This document shows, one piece after another, positions 61,861 through 64,000 of a DNA stretch of 64,000 nt. The stretch's first letter is position 1, and each line of letters starts with the position of its first letter. A program made the translations under genes and the position numbers. This DNA comes from Joostella atrarenae (GTDB lineage Bacteria > Bacteroidota > Bacteroidia > Flavobacteriales > Flavobacteriaceae), in NCBI RefSeq assembly GCF_021764745.1, contig NZ_JAETXX010000002.1, positions 186,001 through 250,000 on the forward strand. Direction: 5' to 3'. The notes beneath the pieces were generated by a model. The model did not search any database. It saw only the letters and a list, made by a program, of their open reading frames with translations, and was not told the DNA's origin.

Positions 61861-62415
61861 TTATTTATGAAATCGGCTCCATTCTTCTTTTAATATCCCG
61901 TAGCAGCAGGTATTTCTTTTAAAACCATCAGATAAGTATATATTTTTTCTAAGCGTCCCCTCTAATCGGGCTCCAAGTTTCTCTACAGCTCTTCGCGACT
62001 TTAAATTTCTTTCATCGATTCTAAATTCTACTTTTTCAAAACCCATTTTATAAAATGCATAATCGAGCATTAGGTATTTCATGGCAGTGTTTAGTCCGGT
62101 TCCTTGAAACTCATTACCAATCCAAGTAGCACCAATATGTAACACTTTATTATCCCAATCAATGTTCATATAGCGAGTAGTGCCAGCATATCTTTCTGAT
62201 CTTTTATCAAAAACTATAAATGGAATTGCATTATTTTCTTCCGCATTTTTAAGTGCAGTTTTTACATATGCTGTAAGTGTTTGTAGTGTAGAAATATTTG
62301 AGGGTGAATACTGTACTAAATTTTTTTCAGATGAAATCGCGTATAGATTCTTGAAATTATCAAGGCTAAGCGGCATCAATTTTACAATTTCATTTTCTAA
62401 GGTCGGGATATTCAT
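61861..62415 (-). CDS. GNAT-family acetyltransferase, RimJ/RimL-like
   Basis: The frame opens at 62442, but the ATG at 62413-62415 (MNIPTLENEIVKLMPLSLDNF) gives the normal family start, 184 residues. The acetyl-CoA region is IGATWIGNEFQGTGLNTAMKYLML, followed by KVEFRIDERNLKSRRAVEKLGARLEGTLRKN, characteristic of RimJ/RimL-type enzymes that acetylate protein N-termini or small molecules. It diverges from the thioesterase gene by only 37 bases. Confidence 0.92.
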   Translation of the reverse strand: MNIPTLENEIVKLMPLSLDNFKNLYAISSEKNLVQYSPSNISTLQTLTAYVKTALKNAEENNAIPFIVFDKRSERYAGTTRYMNIDWDNKVLHIGATWIGNEFQGTGLNTAMKYLMLDYAFYKMGFEKVEFRIDERNLKSRRAVEKLGARLEGTLRKNIYLSDGFKRNTCCYGILKEEWSRFHK

Positions 62416-62452
62416 CGTTGTTGTTGTATTTTTACACCTCAAATGTAGAGAT

Positions 62453-62878
62453 ATGAATCCTGATAAAGAAAAAATATTATCAATTATCCACGAGCGATGT
62501 AAAAATACGCTTATGGAAACCTTGAATATAGAATATACGGAGATTGGAGATGATTATTTAATAGCTAAAATGCCTGTTACTCCGAGAGTGCATCAGCCAG
62601 ATGGAGTTCTTCATGGAGGAGCAATGGTCGCTTTAGCAGAAAGTGTTGGAAGTGCAGCTTCTTATATATTTTTAAATACGGAAGATTTTTTTATCCGTGG
62701 TATTGAAATTTCTGCTAATCATTTAAAAAGTATAAAAGAAGGAGATGTTTTTGCAAAAGCTACTTTTATTCACAAAGGAAAAACAACTCAATTATGGGAA
62801 ATTAAAATTACAGATGTAGAAGGTAATTTAATATCCTTATCTAAGTTAACAACAATTGCGTTACCAAAATCTAAATAA
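62453..62878 (+). CDS. Hotdog-fold thioesterase (PaaI/MenI type)
   Basis: A 141-residue hotdog protein; the ATG at 62453 (MNPDKEKILSIIHERC) is in the longer open frame and gives normal length. HQPDGVLHGGAMVALAESVGS (about 43-63) is the active-site region of PaaI/YbgC/MenI thioesterases. It is four bases before an isochorismate-synthase-like gene, so hydrolysis of DHNA-CoA in menaquinone synthesis is the most likely role. Confidence 0.9.
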   Translation: MNPDKEKILSIIHERCKNTLMETLNIEYTEIGDDYLIAKMPVTPRVHQPDGVLHGGAMVALAESVGSAASYIFLNTEDFFIRGIEISANHLKSIKEGDVFAKATFIHKGKTTQLWEIKITDVEGNLISLSKLTTIALPKSK

Positions 62879-62882
62879 GTAG

Positions 62883-63956
62883 ATGGAGTGCTCTTCAGAA
62901 TCTTTTTTTAGTGAAGTATTGAATCACTATAAAGAGAGAAAACCATTTGTAATATACCGTAAACCTGAGGCTAGTAAAATTAGTGGTTTATTGCAAATGA
63001 ACGATATAGTTTTTTACAGCAAAGAATATAAAGAATCGGGCTTTATTTTTTCTCCTTTTGATTCTAGAAAAGAAGGTGTTTTAATCCCATTTAATAACTC
63101 AAAGAGGTTAGAATGTTCAGCAGAAATTAGTTCAGATAAAGTACAGTCGGCATCTATTTTTGAAGATGATTTAGCTCAAAACAAGCATATAAAACTTGTA
63201 GAAAAAGGAATAAAAAAAATTAAAACGTCTAGTCTAGAAAAAGTTGTACTTTCTAGAACAAAAGAGGTAGCTGTAGAAGATTTAGATTTTATTACTATCT
63301 ATAAAAAATTAACTGATAAATATCCACAGGCATTCTGTTATGTTTGGTTTCATCCTAAAATTGGATTCTGGATGGGAGCAACGCCAGAAACATTGCTTAC
63401 CATTTATAATGAATCTTTTAAAACCATGGCATTAGCAGGAACTCAAAAGTTTGAAGGGACTACAGATGTAATATGGGGAGAAAAAGAAATTATAGAACAA
63501 GAATTGGTGACTAAGTCTATATTAGTAAGTTTAAATGAGATCGCTTCAACTGTTTCTGTATCTGATGTTAAAACTGTAAAAGCTGGGTCTTTACTTCATT
63601 TAAGAACAGATATTAAAGGTGAAATAGCTAATACTTCTTCCGTAGCAAAATTTATAGAAAGCTTGCATCCAACACCTGCCGTATGTGGACTCCCGAAGAT
63701 AATGGCAAAAGATTTCATATTAGAAAACGAAAACTACGATCGTGAGTTTTATACAGGATTTTTAGGGGAATTAAATAAAGAAGTAGAAGAGGACACCCGC
63801 ACTGAATTGTATGTTAATTTACGATGCATGCAATATAAAGAGGATAGTTTATTATTGTATGTGGGTGGAGGAATTACAAATGCTTCAAATGCTGAATTAG
63901 AATGGCAGGAAACGGAAAATAAAACGCAAACTATGTTAGATGTACTTCTTAAATAA
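62883..63956 (+). CDS. menF: Isochorismate synthase (chorismate-binding enzyme)
   Basis: Converts chorismate to isochorismate, the entry to menaquinone. The 357-residue product has KVVLSRTKEV, FWMGATPETLL, ALAGTQKFEG, LHLRTDIKG, HPTPAVCGLPK and DREFYTGFLGE, the usual chorismate-binding signatures including the Lys/Glu active-site region. It is coupled to the thioesterase gene by a four-base gap. The last 44 bases of the window after it contain nothing I can identify. Confidence 0.94.
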   Translation: MECSSESFFSEVLNHYKERKPFVIYRKPEASKISGLLQMNDIVFYSKEYKESGFIFSPFDSRKEGVLIPFNNSKRLECSAEISSDKVQSASIFEDDLAQNKHIKLVEKGIKKIKTSSLEKVVLSRTKEVAVEDLDFITIYKKLTDKYPQAFCYVWFHPKIGFWMGATPETLLTIYNESFKTMALAGTQKFEGTTDVIWGEKEIIEQELVTKSILVSLNEIASTVSVSDVKTVKAGSLLHLRTDIKGEIANTSSVAKFIESLHPTPAVCGLPKIMAKDFILENENYDREFYTGFLGELNKEVEEDTRTELYVNLRCMQYKEDSLLLYVGGGITNASNAELEWQETENKTQTMLDVLLK

Positions 63957-64000
63957 ACATACTTTTAACGAGAAAGCACTCTTATTTATTTAATTTTGTA

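Overview
This window is AT-rich chromosomal DNA from a member of the Bacteroidota, most likely the family Flavobacteriaceae. The evidence is the gliding genes gldF/gldG, many TANNTTTG-type promoter boxes (consensus of the Bacteroidota primary sigma factor), few Shine-Dalgarno sequences, a TonB receptor with a carboxypeptidase-regulatory-like N-terminus, BatA-type and GEPGYEE-type dihydroorotase-like proteins, and menaquinone genes. No rRNA, tRNA, CRISPR array, transposase or integrase was found.

Layout. 1-8.9 kb is core genome: mnmE (cut by the window edge), dps, an MscS channel, a small membrane protein, dnaN, gldG-gldF, a SAM hydrolase and phoH. 8.94-31.06 kb is an accessory island. It opens with about 26 units of a phased 21-bp degenerate tandem repeat (9086-9653). 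A string of mostly single-gene cassettes follows, separated by copies of a 210-230 bp repeat that carries an invariant TATATTTG promoter box. The start of a cassette is complementary to the sequence just after its own gene (two pairs are perfect over 10 bp and three are imperfect), as in integron attC cassettes; no integrase is present in the window. Cassette genes include an OLD-family nuclease, a LysE exporter (frameshifted) with its LysR regulator, a CBM20-esterase, small lipoproteins and unknown proteins. Inside the array, at 16.5-26.5 kb, lies a compact four-gene operon with different codon use: a ClpB-like AAA+ ATPase, an NrdG-like radical SAM enzyme, a 2061-residue zinc-ribbon/protein-kinase/SF1-helicase/PD-(D/E)XK nuclease fusion, and a coiled-coil protein beginning MSGPKVV. 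I judge this a candidate defence or conflict system. Its helicase-kinase resembles the large protein of Mokosh type I, but the gene set does not match a system I can name.

31.06-64 kb returns to core genome. In order it holds a GNAT enzyme; a Gfo/Idh oxidoreductase, Na+/solute symporter, 33-residue protein and PIG-L deacetylase on one strand; a glyoxalase, esterase, small membrane protein, dihydroorotase-like protein and BatA protein; an S10 peptidase; a TIGR02757 protein and a LolD-like ATPase; folE; a probable zinc-uptake TonB receptor with two small partners; a sulfite-oxidase-like enzyme with its cytochrome c; DUF937, serA and serC; a LuxC-like acyl-CoA reductase diverging from a ferredoxin; dnaK; two tiny membrane ORFs; recQ; a second GNAT; and a menaquinone pair (hotdog thioesterase plus menF).

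Several ORFs needed start corrections (dps, radical SAM, serC, recQ, both lipoproteins, RimJ-type GNAT, thioesterase). Small genes were added at 34250, 59289 and 59491, and two damaged reading frames (lysE and the 30.3-kb lipoprotein) were reconstructed by hand.
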